Shown: positions 8,777 through 17,375 of the stretch, piece by piece
Numbering within the stretch: the stretch's first letter is position 1
How the letters are laid out: each line of letters starts with the position of its first letter
From: Hyphomicrobium_A sp963726795
GTDB lineage: Bacteria > Pseudomonadota > Alphaproteobacteria > Rhizobiales > Hyphomicrobiaceae
DNA length: 64,000 bases
Reading direction: 5' to 3'
NCBI GenBank assembly: GCA_963726795.1
Contig: CAVSDD010000005.1
Location: forward strand, 1-64,000
Notes under the pieces: generated by a model
The model's input: the letters and a program-made list of their open reading frames with translations, nothing else
What the model was told of the DNA's origin: nothing
The model's database searches: none
Made by a program: the position numbers and the translations under genes

Positions 8777-9922
8777 ATGTCGATGGTCACCATAGCGGTT
8801 ACGGCGGAGGGGGCAGACGAGCCGCGCGTCGCGATCTCGCCGGAGACGGTGAAGAAGCTCGTCGCGCTCGGGGCCACGGTGAAGGTCGAGACCGGCGCGG
8901 GCGCTCGCTCACGTTTTTCCGATGCTGCCTTGAAGGCGCAGGGGGCAGAGATCGCAGCCACCGCTGCCGATGCGCTGCGCGATGCCGACATTCTCCTCAA
9001 GGTGCGCCGTCCTTCGGCGGACGAGCTGAGGCAGCTCAAGCCGGGCGCCATCGTTGTCGCGATCCTCGATCCCTACGGCGACCGCGGGGCGCTCGAGGCG
9101 ATGGCCGCGTCCAATACCTCACTCTTTGCCATGGAGCTCATGCCGCGCATCACGCGCGCGCAATCGATGGACGTGCTCTCGAGCCAGGCGAACCTCGCCG
9201 GCTATAAGGCGGTGGTCGACGCGGCCGCGATGTTCGAGCAGGCGATGCCGATGATGATGACGGCGGCGGGCACGGTTCCCGCCGCAAGAGTCTTCGTCAT
9301 GGGCGTGGGCGTGGCGGGCCTGCAGGCGATCGCCACGGCGCGACGACTTGGGGCCCAGGTCACCGCTACTGACGTGCGTCCCGCCACTAAAGAGCAGGTC
9401 GCCTCGCTGGGCGCCAAGTTCGTTGCCGTCGAGGACGACGAATTCAAGCAGGCACAGACGGCTGCCGGTTACGCCAAGCCCATGTCGGCCGAGTACCAGA
9501 AGAAGCAGGCCGAGCTCGTCGCCTCGCACATCAAGAACCAGGATATCGTGATCACCACGGCGCTGATCCCAGGCCGTCCGGCACCCAAGCTCATTTCGCG
9601 TGCGATGATCGAGAGCATGAAGCCCGGCGCCGTCATCGTCGATCTCGCGGCCGAGCGCGGCGGCAACACGGAAGCGACCGAGCCCGGCAAGATCGCCACC
9701 ACGCCGAACGGCGTGCGCATTTTTGCCCCGCTCAATCTGGCGGGCGAGGTGCCGGTTAACGCCTCCAGCCTCTACGCCAAGAACCTGCTCGCGTTCCTCG
9801 ACACGATGTTCGACAAGGCGACCAAGACCCTCAAGGTCAATTGGGACGACGAGCTGGTCAAAGGCACGCTCATCGCCAAGGACGGCCGGCTCGTGCACCC
9901 CAGCCTCACACAGGGATCGTGA
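8777..9922 (+). CDS. pntAA: NAD(P) transhydrogenase subunit alpha part 1
   Basis: Soluble NAD(H)-binding domain I of proton-translocating transhydrogenase (NADH + NADP+ to NAD+ + NADPH, coupled to the proton gradient). N-terminal AlaDh/PNT domain starts at VTIAVTAEGADEPRVAISPETV; Rossmann segment VFVMGVGVAGLQAIATARRLGA; RQD-loop counterpart near LMPRITRAQSMDVLSSQANLAGY. Starting at the MSM pair (8777 or 8783) gives about 380 residues, the usual length of the split alpha-1 chain; codons further upstream look noncoding. The stop is one base before the pntAB start. Confidence 0.93.
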   Translation: MSMVTIAVTAEGADEPRVAISPETVKKLVALGATVKVETGAGARSRFSDAALKAQGAEIAATAADALRDADILLKVRRPSADELRQLKPGAIVVAILDPYGDRGALEAMAASNTSLFAMELMPRITRAQSMDVLSSQANLAGYKAVVDAAAMFEQAMPMMMTAAGTVPAARVFVMGVGVAGLQAIATARRLGAQVTATDVRPATKEQVASLGAKFVAVEDDEFKQAQTAAGYAKPMSAEYQKKQAELVASHIKNQDIVITTALIPGRPAPKLISRAMIESMKPGAVIVDLAAERGGNTEATEPGKIATTPNGVRIFAPLNLAGEVPVNASSLYAKNLLAFLDTMFDKATKTLKVNWDDELVKGTLIAKDGRLVHPSLTQGS

Positions 9923-9923
9923 G

Positions 9924-10331
9924 ATGACGAAGCGCACCCTCATCGCCACGCTCGCGTCGCTGCTGGCGCTCACCACACCGGCGTTCGCCGCCGGCATCGG
10001 CGGCGCGATCGACCCCGTGATCTACGAGCTCATGGTGTTCGCCATGGCGATCTTCGTCGGCTACTACGTCGTCTGGAGCGTCACGCCGGCCCTGCACACC
10101 CCGCTCATGTCCGTGACCAACGCGATCTCCTCGGTGATCGTCGTCGGCGCGCTGCTCGCGGTCGCGGTCGAGCACGGCGGCGCCGAGACCTACTCGAGCT
10201 TCGATTCCAACCTCGCTTCCAAGGGCTTCGGCCTGCTCGCGCTGGCGATGGCCGCCGTCAACATCTTCGGCGGCTTCCTCGTCACGCAGCGCATGCTCGC
10301 GATGTACAAGAAGAAGGGCGACAAACGGTGA
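9924..10331 (+). CDS. pntAB: NAD(P) transhydrogenase subunit alpha part 2
   Basis: 135 residues with an N-terminal hydrophobic segment (LIATLASLLALTTPAFA, possibly a signal sequence or first helix) and three further helices, including ELMVFAMAIFVGYYVVWSVTPALHTPLMSVTNAIS. HTPLMSVTNAIS is a hallmark of the membrane part of transhydrogenase alpha. It forms the membrane domain together with PntB. One base separates it from pntAA, indicating translational coupling; a longer upstream frame overlaps pntAA and is not used. Confidence 0.92.
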   Translation: MTKRTLIATLASLLALTTPAFAAGIGGAIDPVIYELMVFAMAIFVGYYVVWSVTPALHTPLMSVTNAISSVIVVGALLAVAVEHGGAETYSSFDSNLASKGFGLLALAMAAVNIFGGFLVTQRMLAMYKKKGDKR

Positions 10332-10364
10332 TGACGCGTACGATCGCCGCGAGGGACAAGCGCC

Positions 10365-11768
10365 ATGTCGCCTAATCTCGTCGCGCTGCTCTACTTGGCC
10401 TCCGGCGTGCTGTTCATTCTCGCGCTGCGCGGGTTGTCGAGCCCCGCCACCTCGCGCCAGGGCAATTACTTCGGCATGCTCGGCATGACGATCGCCATGG
10501 CGACGACCCTCGCGATCGCATCGCCCCAGCTTCCCATCACCTGGTACCTGATCGGCGGCGGCTTGGGCCTCGGCGGGCTGATCGGCGCCGTCACCGCCCG
10601 CCGCATCCCGATGACGGCGATGCCCGAGCTGGTCGCGGCCTTCCATTCGCTCGTCGGCCTCGCGGCCGTGTTTGTCGCCGCCTCCGCCCTTTATGCGCCC
10701 GAGTTCTTCGGCATCGGCGAGCACGGTGCCATCCACGCCGCGAGCCTGATCGAGATGTCGCTCGGCGTCGCCATCGGTGCCATCACCTTCACCGGCTCCG
10801 TCATCGCGTTCATGAAGCTGTCGGGGCGCATGTCCGGCAAGCCGATCATCCTGCCGCTGCGCCACGTGATCAACCTGGCGCTGTTCGTGGGGCTCATCTA
10901 CCTCATCTATCTCTTCTATCTGTCGGGCGGCGAGCCGCTGCTGTTCTGGGCGATCACCGCCACGGCGATGCTGTTCGGCATCCTGATCATCATCCCGATC
11001 GGCGGCGCCGACATGCCCGTCGTCGTGTCGATGCTGAACTCGTACTCGGGCTGGGCGGCCGCCGGTATCGGCTTCACGCTGTCGAACATCGCACTCATCA
11101 TCACCGGCGCACTCGTCGGCTCGTCGGGCGCGATCCTCTCCTACATCATGTGCAAGGGGATGAATCGCTCATTCATCTCGGTGATCCTCGGCGGCTTCGG
11201 CGGCGAGGTCGCGGGCCCAGCCGGGGGCGCCGAGCAGAAGCCGGTCAAGCTCGGCTCGGCGGAAGATGCCGCCTACGTCATGAAGAATGCCGCGCGCGTC
11301 ATTATCGTGCCGGGCTACGGCATGGCCGTCGCGCAGGCGCAGCACGCGCTGCGTGAAATGGGCGACCAGCTCAAGAAGGCCGGCGTCGAGGTCAAATACG
11401 CGATCCACCCCGTTGCGGGCCGCATGCCCGGGCACATGAACGTGCTGCTGGCGGAAGCGAATGTGCCTTACGATGAGGTCTTCGAGCTCGAGGACATCAA
11501 TTCCGAGATGCCGCAGGCCGACGTCGTCTACGTCATCGGTGCCAACGACGTGGTCAATCCGGCAGCCGAGACCGACAAGACCTCGCCGATCTACGGCATG
11601 CCGGTGCTGCAGGCCTGGAAAGCCGGCACCGTGCTGTTCAACAAGCGCAGCCTTGCGTCGGGATATGCCGGCATCGACAATCCGCTCTTCTACAACGACA
11701 ACACCGTCATGGTGCTGGGCGATGCCAAGAAGATGACGGAAGAGATCGTCAAGGCGCTGGCGCACTAG
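10365..11768 (+). CDS. pntB: NAD(P) transhydrogenase subunit beta
   Basis: 467 residues. The N-terminal half has about eight to nine membrane helices carrying the proton channel (for example MPELVAAFHSLVGLAAV and FTGSVIAFMKLSGRMSGKP). The C-terminal half (about 290-467) is the NADP(H)-binding domain III with VIIVPGYGMAVAQAQHALREM and YAIHPVAGRMPGHMNVLLAEA, plus the NADP specificity region near INSEMPQADVVYVIGANDVVNPAA. Usual length. Last gene of a pntAA-pntAB-pntB operon; the gap to pntAB is 33 bases. Confidence 0.96.
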   Translation: MSPNLVALLYLASGVLFILALRGLSSPATSRQGNYFGMLGMTIAMATTLAIASPQLPITWYLIGGGLGLGGLIGAVTARRIPMTAMPELVAAFHSLVGLAAVFVAASALYAPEFFGIGEHGAIHAASLIEMSLGVAIGAITFTGSVIAFMKLSGRMSGKPIILPLRHVINLALFVGLIYLIYLFYLSGGEPLLFWAITATAMLFGILIIIPIGGADMPVVVSMLNSYSGWAAAGIGFTLSNIALIITGALVGSSGAILSYIMCKGMNRSFISVILGGFGGEVAGPAGGAEQKPVKLGSAEDAAYVMKNAARVIIVPGYGMAVAQAQHALREMGDQLKKAGVEVKYAIHPVAGRMPGHMNVLLAEANVPYDEVFELEDINSEMPQADVVYVIGANDVVNPAAETDKTSPIYGMPVLQAWKAGTVLFNKRSLASGYAGIDNPLFYNDNTVMVLGDAKKMTEEIVKALAH

Positions 11769-11805
11769 CGCATCGCTCTGCCGGTATGGCGCGCGCCTTC
11801 CCAGG

Positions 11806-11942
11806 TGTCATCCTCGGACTTGGTCCGAGGACCCACGGGTCAACGAATTCAGTTCTAACCGGTAGGGAGCCGAGCGTCACACAACGCCTATCCGCCGGCA
11901 CAAGTTGAGGACTGGGTCCTCGGGACAAGCCCGAGGATGACA
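11806..11942. repeat. Paired palindromic (REP/BIME-like) repeat
   Basis: Two 30-base arms, 11806-11835 and 11913-11942, are inverted copies of each other with three mismatches. Each arm is itself a hairpin: CCTCGGA/TCCGAGG on the left and CCTCGGG/CCCGAGG on the right. The seventh stem position is A-T in one arm and G-C in the other, a compensatory change that preserves pairing. The two arms face each other across 77 bases, as in bacterial interspersed mosaic elements. Sequences like this (tcatcctcggg...) are abundant in intergenic DNA of many Rhizobiales. May act as terminator or mRNA stabiliser after pntB. Confidence 0.8.
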
Positions 11943-11977
11943 GTTGAATACGTGGATACAGTAGCCCGAGACATCGC

Positions 11978-12745
11978 ATGCTGCGCTTTTACATGTCGCA
12001 CTTGGTCATCGTCACCGTCGCTGCACTCGGCGTGTTCGTGCCGGGGGCCGTGAACGCCGCGCCGCGCTTCAAAGCTGTGGCGTTCGACTACTTCGTGATC
12101 TTCAACGCCAACTCGGTCGTCCCCATCGTCGAGAAGGAATTTCCCGGCAAGGGGACCGAGTTCACCACCGCGTGGCGCGCGCGCCAGTTCGACTACGGCT
12201 TCCTGCGCTCGATTACGGGCCACCAGGACGATTTCTTCAAGGTCACCGAGGATGCGCTCGTCTATACCGCCGAAGCGCTGCACCTCGACCTGCCGCCCGA
12301 TAAGCGCGAGCGCCTGCTCAACGCCTACCTCACGCTTGACCCCTGGCCCGATACGGTCGCCGCGCTGAAAAAGCTGAAGGCCGCCGGCGTTCGCATCATC
12401 ACGATCGCGAATTTCTCGCCGCGCATGCTCCGAGCCAATGCCGACCGCGCCGGCATCACCGACCTGTTCGATGAATTGCTCTCGACCGAGGTCAACCACA
12501 GCTACAAGCCTGAGCCGCGCGCCTATGCGCTCGGCATGGAGCATCTTGGGCTCAAGAAGGACGAGATCGTGTTCGCCGCGTTCGGCGGCTGGGACGCGTA
12601 CGGCGCCAAGAGCTTCGGATATCCGACCTACTGGGTGAACCGGTTCAAGCTGCCGATGGAAAAGCTTGGGCTCGAGCCCGACGCTACCTCCAACGACATG
12701 GCCGGCCTGCTGCGCTTCGTTCTCGGCGAGGACGGTTCGCGGTGA
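11978..12745 (+). CDS. Exported haloacid dehalogenase type II-like HAD hydrolase
   Basis: 255 residues with an N-terminal signal peptide (about 1-28, LVIVTVAALGVFVPGAVNA). HAD motifs: nucleophile Asp37 in AVAFDYFVIFNAN (family usually DxYGT, so the loop is altered), motif II IANFSP, the conserved Lys in NHSYKPEPRAYALGM, and FGGWDAYGAKSFGYPTYWVNR resembling the (S/N)xWDxxGAxxFGxxxxWxNR region of L-2-haloacid dehalogenases. Export is unusual, since characterised type II dehalogenases are cytoplasmic. The substrate could be another periplasmic ester or phosphate. The stop overlaps the next start (GTGA), implying co-translation with the protease. Confidence 0.82.
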   Translation: MLRFYMSHLVIVTVAALGVFVPGAVNAAPRFKAVAFDYFVIFNANSVVPIVEKEFPGKGTEFTTAWRARQFDYGFLRSITGHQDDFFKVTEDALVYTAEALHLDLPPDKRERLLNAYLTLDPWPDTVAALKKLKAAGVRIITIANFSPRMLRANADRAGITDLFDELLSTEVNHSYKPEPRAYALGMEHLGLKKDEIVFAAFGGWDAYGAKSFGYPTYWVNRFKLPMEKLGLEPDATSNDMAGLLRFVLGEDGSR

Positions 12746-13617
12746 CGGCGGGCGCAAGGTCTCGGAATTGGTCTTGCGCGTTGCTCTCGTCAGGCCGCCG
12801 CTTTCTGAAGGTGTTGTGCCTTGCAGCGCCGTTCGCCGCCACGCTTCCGCTTGCGTGCATTGCGGCCGAAGGCTTCTTTTCCGATCGCCTGCCGCCCGCC
12901 GTCCGCTCGATCTGGCCGTCGGTGTACGCCTTCGTCTGCGAAAGCCGCTCCAGCTCCTACACGGCAACCGCATTTCTCGTCGGGCGCAAGGGCCGCGGTG
13001 ACCGCGCGGACTACTATTTTATCACCGCCGGCCACGCAATCGGCGACTGCAAGCACCCGCAACGCTACCTCGTCGAGAACATCAACCAGCTGGGTTTCGA
13101 GAGCGACGGCATCACGCTCGCGCCCTCGCCGCAGCGGCTTAAAGGCGTGCAGCTCGTCTATCTCGACGACGCCTACGATATCGCCGTCGTGAAAGTTGAG
13201 GCGGCGGCGGGCCTGAAGATCGGCAGCCCGCTCATCGCCGACGATACCTGCGATGGCGCGCTCAACCACGAGATCTATGCGGTTGGCTTTCCCGGGGTGA
13301 GCAAGCGGCGCTCGCTGCACCTTGCGCGCGAGGCAAAGCGCTGGAGCAAGGGCGACTATGTGGGCCTCGGGCGCGCAGAATTTCGAGGGGCCAAGTCGAC
13401 ATACATCGCGGCGACGGTCGATTCACTTCCCGGCAATTCGGGCGGGCCTGTGGTGGACGCGAAGGGAACCCTGATTGGCGTTCTCGTGCAGGGTGCCGCC
13501 GCGGCTGACAACGGCTTTCGCTACGACGTCGATCCCAAGCAGCCCAAGGACTGGCAGTCGTTCCTCGTGCCGTGCGGCCAGGTCGCGCGCATTCTTGAAA
13601 AAAATGGTCTGAAGTAG
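12742..13617 (+). CDS. Exported trypsin-like serine protease
   Basis: 291 residues, starting at a GTG that overlaps the previous stop. A signal peptide covers about residues 20-42 (FLKVLCLAAPFAATLPLACIAA). The S1 catalytic triad is visible: His98 in FITAGHAIG, Asp146 in DDAYDIAVVKV, Ser233 in SLPGNSGGPVV. No PDZ domain follows, so it is not a full DegP; it is closer to the short trypsin_2-type periplasmic proteases. Coupled to the exported HAD protein, suggesting a shared envelope role (inference). Confidence 0.87.
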   Translation: MTAGARSRNWSCALLSSGRRFLKVLCLAAPFAATLPLACIAAEGFFSDRLPPAVRSIWPSVYAFVCESRSSSYTATAFLVGRKGRGDRADYYFITAGHAIGDCKHPQRYLVENINQLGFESDGITLAPSPQRLKGVQLVYLDDAYDIAVVKVEAAAGLKIGSPLIADDTCDGALNHEIYAVGFPGVSKRRSLHLAREAKRWSKGDYVGLGRAEFRGAKSTYIAATVDSLPGNSGGPVVDAKGTLIGVLVQGAAAADNGFRYDVDPKQPKDWQSFLVPCGQVARILEKNGLK

Positions 13618-13712
13618 CCCGACGAGCCGCCGGCGGTGGCCTTAGGCCAAGGCTTAACCGCTTTGCTCTAGAAAGAACGGCACGGCGGCTGTCGATTGAT
13701 CGGAGTGAAACC

Positions 13713-14243
13713 TTGCGCCTGGATGCCATAGCGGTGGGGATCGATCCGCCCCACGACATCAACGTGATTGTCGAAGTCCCGATCGGCGGGGACCCCATCA
13801 AGTATGAGATGGATAAGGCGTCGGGCGCCTTGGTGGTCGATCGCTTTCTCTACACGCCGATGCGCTACCCGGGAAATTACGGGTTCGTGCCCCATACCCT
13901 GTCGCGAGACGGCGATCCGATCGACGTCCTCGTTTGCAACACGCGCGCCATCGTGCCGGGCGCCGTGATCAACTGCCGCCCGATCGGCGTGCTGGTGATG
14001 GACGACGAGGGGGGCGGCGACGAGAAGGTCCTCGCGGTGCCGAACCGCAAGTTGACGCGGCGCTATGACAAGGTCGCCAACTACACCGATCTGCCGGGCA
14101 TCCTGGTCGAGCAGATCGAGCACTTCTTCGCGCACTACAAGGATCTCGAGCCCGACAAATGGGTCAAGATCGACCATTGGGGCGACGCGGCCGAGGCGCG
14201 GCGCCTGATCGGCGAGGCCATCGCCCGCGCAAAGGGTAGGTAG
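13713..14243 (+). CDS. ppa: Inorganic pyrophosphatase (family I)
   Basis: 176 residues; hydrolyses pyrophosphate to phosphate in the cytoplasm. The family I signature is present (SRDGDPIDVLV, with the metal-binding Asp residues), as are RYPGNYGFVP and the later LEPDKWVKIDHWGDAAEA. The start is TTG at 13713, supported by GGAG 7 bases upstream. Length is normal for the bacterial hexameric enzyme. Confidence 0.95.
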   Translation: MRLDAIAVGIDPPHDINVIVEVPIGGDPIKYEMDKASGALVVDRFLYTPMRYPGNYGFVPHTLSRDGDPIDVLVCNTRAIVPGAVINCRPIGVLVMDDEGGGDEKVLAVPNRKLTRRYDKVANYTDLPGILVEQIEHFFAHYKDLEPDKWVKIDHWGDAAEARRLIGEAIARAKGR

Positions 14244-14305
14244 CGCTCCGGCCGCCGCGATCAGCCGGAGCGAGGATGCTCCTCAGCACCGCGCGTCGGC
14301 GCCGC

Positions 14306-14632
14306 TCACTTCCCGCCGGTGTCGTCGTTGCTCGGCACGTTGCGGCGCTCGGGCTGCTCGACTTTGCTCGTGTCGCTCTCTGGCTTGGCACCCTGACCAT
14401 CGCCCGTGTGCGTGCCCTCGTCCGTCCCCATCTTCGCCGAGCCCGGGGCTCCGCTCTCGTCGTCGGGCTTCATGCCATCGGTCGCCGGCAAATCGCCCGG
14501 CGCCATCTTGCCGGCGCTGTCGTCGGCCGCGACCACGAGTTGGTCACTGCCAAGATCGGAGCGCGCGAACGCCGCCGTGCCAAAACCCGTGACGCTAAGT
14601 GCTGCCACCACAACGACTGCTTTGAAGCTCAT
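14306..14632 (-). CDS. Exported acidic low-complexity protein, unknown function
   Basis: 108 residues from ATG 14632 with GGAGG a few bases upstream. A clear signal peptide (about 1-23, VVVVAALSVTGFGTAAFA) is followed by a disordered mature chain rich in Asp, Gly, Lys, Pro and Thr (DDSAGKMAPGDLPATDGMK and similar). No domain recognised. Similar short acidic exported proteins are frequent and poorly conserved. A longer frame upstream of 14632 reads as noncoding Arg-rich sequence. Confidence 0.6.
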   Translation of the reverse strand: MSFKAVVVVAALSVTGFGTAAFARSDLGSDQLVVAADDSAGKMAPGDLPATDGMKPDDESGAPGSAKMGTDEGTHTGDGQGAKPESDTSKVEQPERRNVPSNDDTGGK

Positions 14633-15202
14633 CTCAGTCCTCCATCTTCTGGCGCCGGATTGGAACCTCCGGCTGCCGGTGCGCCGCCAGCATGCGGCGC
14701 GCGATGCGGGCGATTTGTGGCGAACGCCGCGCGGGCGCGCAAGAGTGCCGGTTCGCACCTGCGAGCCGGCTGTCATCGCCTGGTGGAGGTCGAGAATATT
14801 ATCCCCGCTCTCCGACGCCCCCTTACGCTGCGCGCGCCCGCTCCGACGACCGGGGTGCAGACGTGCGCTGGCGGACTTGCACGGAACGGGCCGGCACATC
14901 GGGTGGGAATGATAAGCTGCCCCCGAGTCCTTCCTGCCGCTGAGGCGAAGATCTCAGTGACGCTCCGGATAGGGATGCAGTTCGGAGAATGGCGGTGGAC
15001 AGCCCGCGTGCCTGTGTGGGGCGGCGATGGCCGCATCCAACTCTCGATCAAAGCGATGGGCCAGACCCGCCCCGCTCCCGGTCGCCTTCTTCTAAACCTT
15101 CGAGGGCTGGGCCCTGCGGGGCAAATAGCCTGTGCGCGCACCGTTAGCATTCCCACATATGCGCTGTAACCTGCGCGAGCCGCAGCACCGAAAGGAACAG
15201 CC
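14633..15202. other. 570-base divergent intergenic region
   Basis: Separates the minus-strand exported acidic protein from alanine dehydrogenase. Overlapping open frames on both strands lack ribosome sites and domain-like sequence. It probably carries both promoters; AAAGGA at about 15191 serves as the ald ribosome site. No Lrp-type regulator gene is present next to ald, although such linkage is common. Confidence 0.5.
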
Positions 15203-16322
15203 ATGCGCATCGGCGTGCCCAAGGAAGTGAAGGTCCACGAGTACCGCGTCGGCTTGATCCCCGCGAGCGCGCGCGAGGCCGTCGCGCACGGGCACGAGGT
15301 GCTGGTCGAAACCGGCGCGGGCGAGCGCATGGGCGTCTCGGACGACGACTACCGCCGCGCCGGCGCAAATATCGCGCGCAATGCCGCCGAGGTCTTCGAG
15401 CGCGCCGAGCTCGTCGTGAAGGTGAAGGAGCCCCAGCCCCAGGAGCGCGCGATGCTGCGCCAGGGACAGACGCTGTTCACCTACCTGCATCTGGCTCCCG
15501 ATCCGGCCCAGGCCAAGGATCTCATGAATTCCGGCGTGACCGCGATCGCGTATGAGACCGTGACGGGAGCCAACGGCGGCTTGCCGCTGCTCTCGCCGAT
15601 GAGCGAGGTCGCCGGCCGCATGTCGATCCAGGCGGGCGCCCATTGCCTCGAGATGGAGCAGGGCGGCCGCGGCATGCTGCTCGGCGGCACGGCCGGTGTC
15701 GCGCCTGCAAACGTCGTGGTGATCGGCGGCGGTGTCGCCGGCGTCAACGCGGTGCGCATGAGCATCGGGCTCGAGGCGCGCCGTCACCTGCATCGACATC
15801 AATATTGAGCGCCTTTATGCGCTCGATCAGCGGTTCGGGGCATCGCTGAACACGATCTTCTCCACGCGACAGGCGATCGAGGATTACGTGCTGCAAGCCG
15901 ATCTCGTTATCGGTGCGGTACTGCTGCCCGGCGCCGCCGCGCCCAAGCTCATCACCGAGGATCTCGTCAAGGCCATGAAGCGCGGCTCGGTCATCGTCGA
16001 CATTTCAATCGACCAGGGCGGATTCTCCGAGACATCGCGCCCGACGACGCACGCCAATCCAAGCTACGTCATGCACGGCGTCGTGCACTACTGCGTCACC
16101 AACATGCCGGGCGCGGTGGCGCGCACCTCGACCTTTGCGCTCAACAACGCGACGCTCCCCTTCGTGCTGGCGCTAGCCGATAAGGGTGTCACCACCGCGT
16201 TGCGCGCCAATCCGCACCTGCTGGCCGGGCTCAATGTCTTTGAAGGTCAGATCACGCATGCCGCCGTAGCAGAAGCGTTGGGAACGCCGTATGTCGCCCC
16301 GGCTCGCGCCATAGCGGCGTGA
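15203..16322 (+). CDS. ald: Alanine dehydrogenase, one frameshift near 15781
   Basis: Catalyses NAD+-dependent oxidative deamination of L-alanine to pyruvate. The first frame (MRIGVPKEVKVHEYRVGL ... VVVIGGGVAGVNAVRMSIGLEAR) covers the N-terminal domain and the Rossmann glycine motif. After an apparent extra C near 15780-15782 the chain resumes as VTCIDINIERLYALDQRF and ends normally (HLLAGLNVFEGQITHAAVAEALG). Removing one base gives 372 residues, the standard family length. Catalytic-region residues such as Lys in VKVKEPQ and His in TYLHLAPD are retained. Most likely a sequencing error, since both halves are intact. Confidence 0.9.
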
Positions 16323-16372
16323 ATGAGTGCCGTGTGAGCGCCCGAATTAGGTGCCCTTGCGCGGGCGCAGGC

Positions 16373-16405
16373 AAAAAAAATGCCGGGCATTGACTGATGC
16401 CCGGC
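16373..16405 (-). terminator. Strong minus-strand Rho-independent terminator
   Basis: Perfect 9-bp stem GCCGGGCAT (16382-16390) with ATGCCCGGC (16397-16405), loop of 6. On the minus strand the stem is followed after one base by eight T (plus-strand A at 16373-16380). The orientation fits transcription from the right, where only the 32-codon minus-strand ORF is found. It may also end ald transcription from the other side, without a T-run. Confidence 0.75.
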
Positions 16406-16426
16406 GTCGAGGGTCGAGGGACCTAT

Positions 16427-16525
16427 TTAAATAACCTTGGCGCTGAAATGCTCCCTCTCAACATGCCATAAACACTGGTTGCTGAACGTTGTAATTTGCA
16501 ATTGAAGGTTGCGCAAGGCTCTCAT
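16427..16525 (-). CDS. Putative 32-residue small protein or RNA with dedicated terminator
   Basis: ATG at 16525-16523 to TAA at 16429-16427 encodes MRALRNLQLQITTF followed by SNQCLWHVEREHFSAKVI. The stop lies about 22 bases before the minus-strand terminator, an arrangement typical of a real short transcript. The base composition is less GC-rich than surrounding genes. A 9-codon mini-ORF (MIVCCSCNG) ends just two bases upstream of the start. The ribosome site is weak. Function unknown; it could equally be a small RNA of about 200 bases. Confidence 0.4.
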   Translation of the reverse strand: MRALRNLQLQITTFSNQCLWHVEREHFSAKVI

Positions 16526-16652
16526 TTCTACCCGTTGCACGAACAACACACGATCATGATTACCGCGACCATCGCTTGGTTTTCCGCGACAGATTTGTGA
16601 CCGTGACTGCTAAGCGTTTGTCTCGTCACATCAAGTTCGGGGGGCCGCGTAC

Positions 16653-17339
16653 ATGGCCGCAGAAGTCGGTCGCGCTGGCGACAGCGTCGCTTCGGCTCGC
16701 ACATCGAGCCTCGCGCCGGTCAGCACGCAAACCGCGCTCAATACGCTCATCTGGGCGCTGCTGATCCTGGCGCTCGTGACCCTCAACGAGATCGCTCTTG
16801 CGGAGCTTCACGCCGGCCGGGGCGCTGCCATCGGCATCGAGAACGGCCCGCTCGAAGACGCCCAGCTGGTGTTGATGCTGCCGGCCATTGCGCTCTTCTG
16901 GTACGCGGGATGGCGGGGGTTTGGCGCGGTACGGGTCGCCGGTGTCTTGATCGCACTTGCAGGAATGCTGGCGTTTTCACGCGAGCTCGACTTCAAGAGT
17001 TTTGAAAGCCCCATGACGCCAGATTTCGACTGGCTCGTGGTGCACCACTTGCAGGACACGATCTTCGCTGTCCTCGGCGGTGCGGCGGCCATTTATATGT
17101 GGGTGCAGCGGCGATACTTTTGGGCTCTAGTGCGGCTGGGTTTGAGATGGCAGGCGTGGCCTTGCGCGGCAGCGCTTTTCCTCCTGTGTCTTGCGGAGTT
17201 CTATCTTGATGGGCGCCCCAGCACCGCCGGGCACTTCTGGGAAGAGCTGGTTGAGACCAACGGATATTTCCTGTTTGCCATCGCCGCGTGGCGGCACACG
17301 ACGCTCATCGGCGATCCGGTGCTCGACGTCCCGCTCTAG
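16653..17339 (+). CDS. Multi-pass membrane protein of unknown function
   Basis: 228 residues with about six hydrophobic segments (for example LIWALLILALVTLNEIAL, LVLMLPAIALFWYAGW, VAGVLIALAGMLAF, LVVHHLQDTIFAVLGGAAAIY). Acidic motifs at helix edges (GIENGPLEDAQL, FWEELVETNGYFLFAIAAW) look conserved in type. I do not recognise a characterised family. The alpha/beta hydrolase follows after 36 bases on the same strand and may be co-transcribed. Confidence 0.7.
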   Translation: MAAEVGRAGDSVASARTSSLAPVSTQTALNTLIWALLILALVTLNEIALAELHAGRGAAIGIENGPLEDAQLVLMLPAIALFWYAGWRGFGAVRVAGVLIALAGMLAFSRELDFKSFESPMTPDFDWLVVHHLQDTIFAVLGGAAAIYMWVQRRYFWALVRLGLRWQAWPCAAALFLLCLAEFYLDGRPSTAGHFWEELVETNGYFLFAIAAWRHTTLIGDPVLDVPL

Positions 17340-17375
17340 CGTTGGCGCTGAAGCGCGCAAGTCGGCGCGCTGTCC

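Noticed and set aside
11749..11979. Minus-strand 76-codon frame with the peptide SSSGLSRGPSPQ
   Set aside because: It is the translation of the palindromic repeat, a well-known source of false ORFs in Rhizobiales.
15770..15800. Programmed frameshift in ald
   Set aside because: No slippery heptamer or downstream structure seen; a simple extra C explains it and similar slips occur in many other genes of the window.
16541..16570. Bacterioferritin-associated ferredoxin start (MIVCCSCNG)
   Set aside because: Resembles the MIVCxCN start of Bfd, but the frame stops after nine codons and the following sequence lacks the second Cys pair in any frame.
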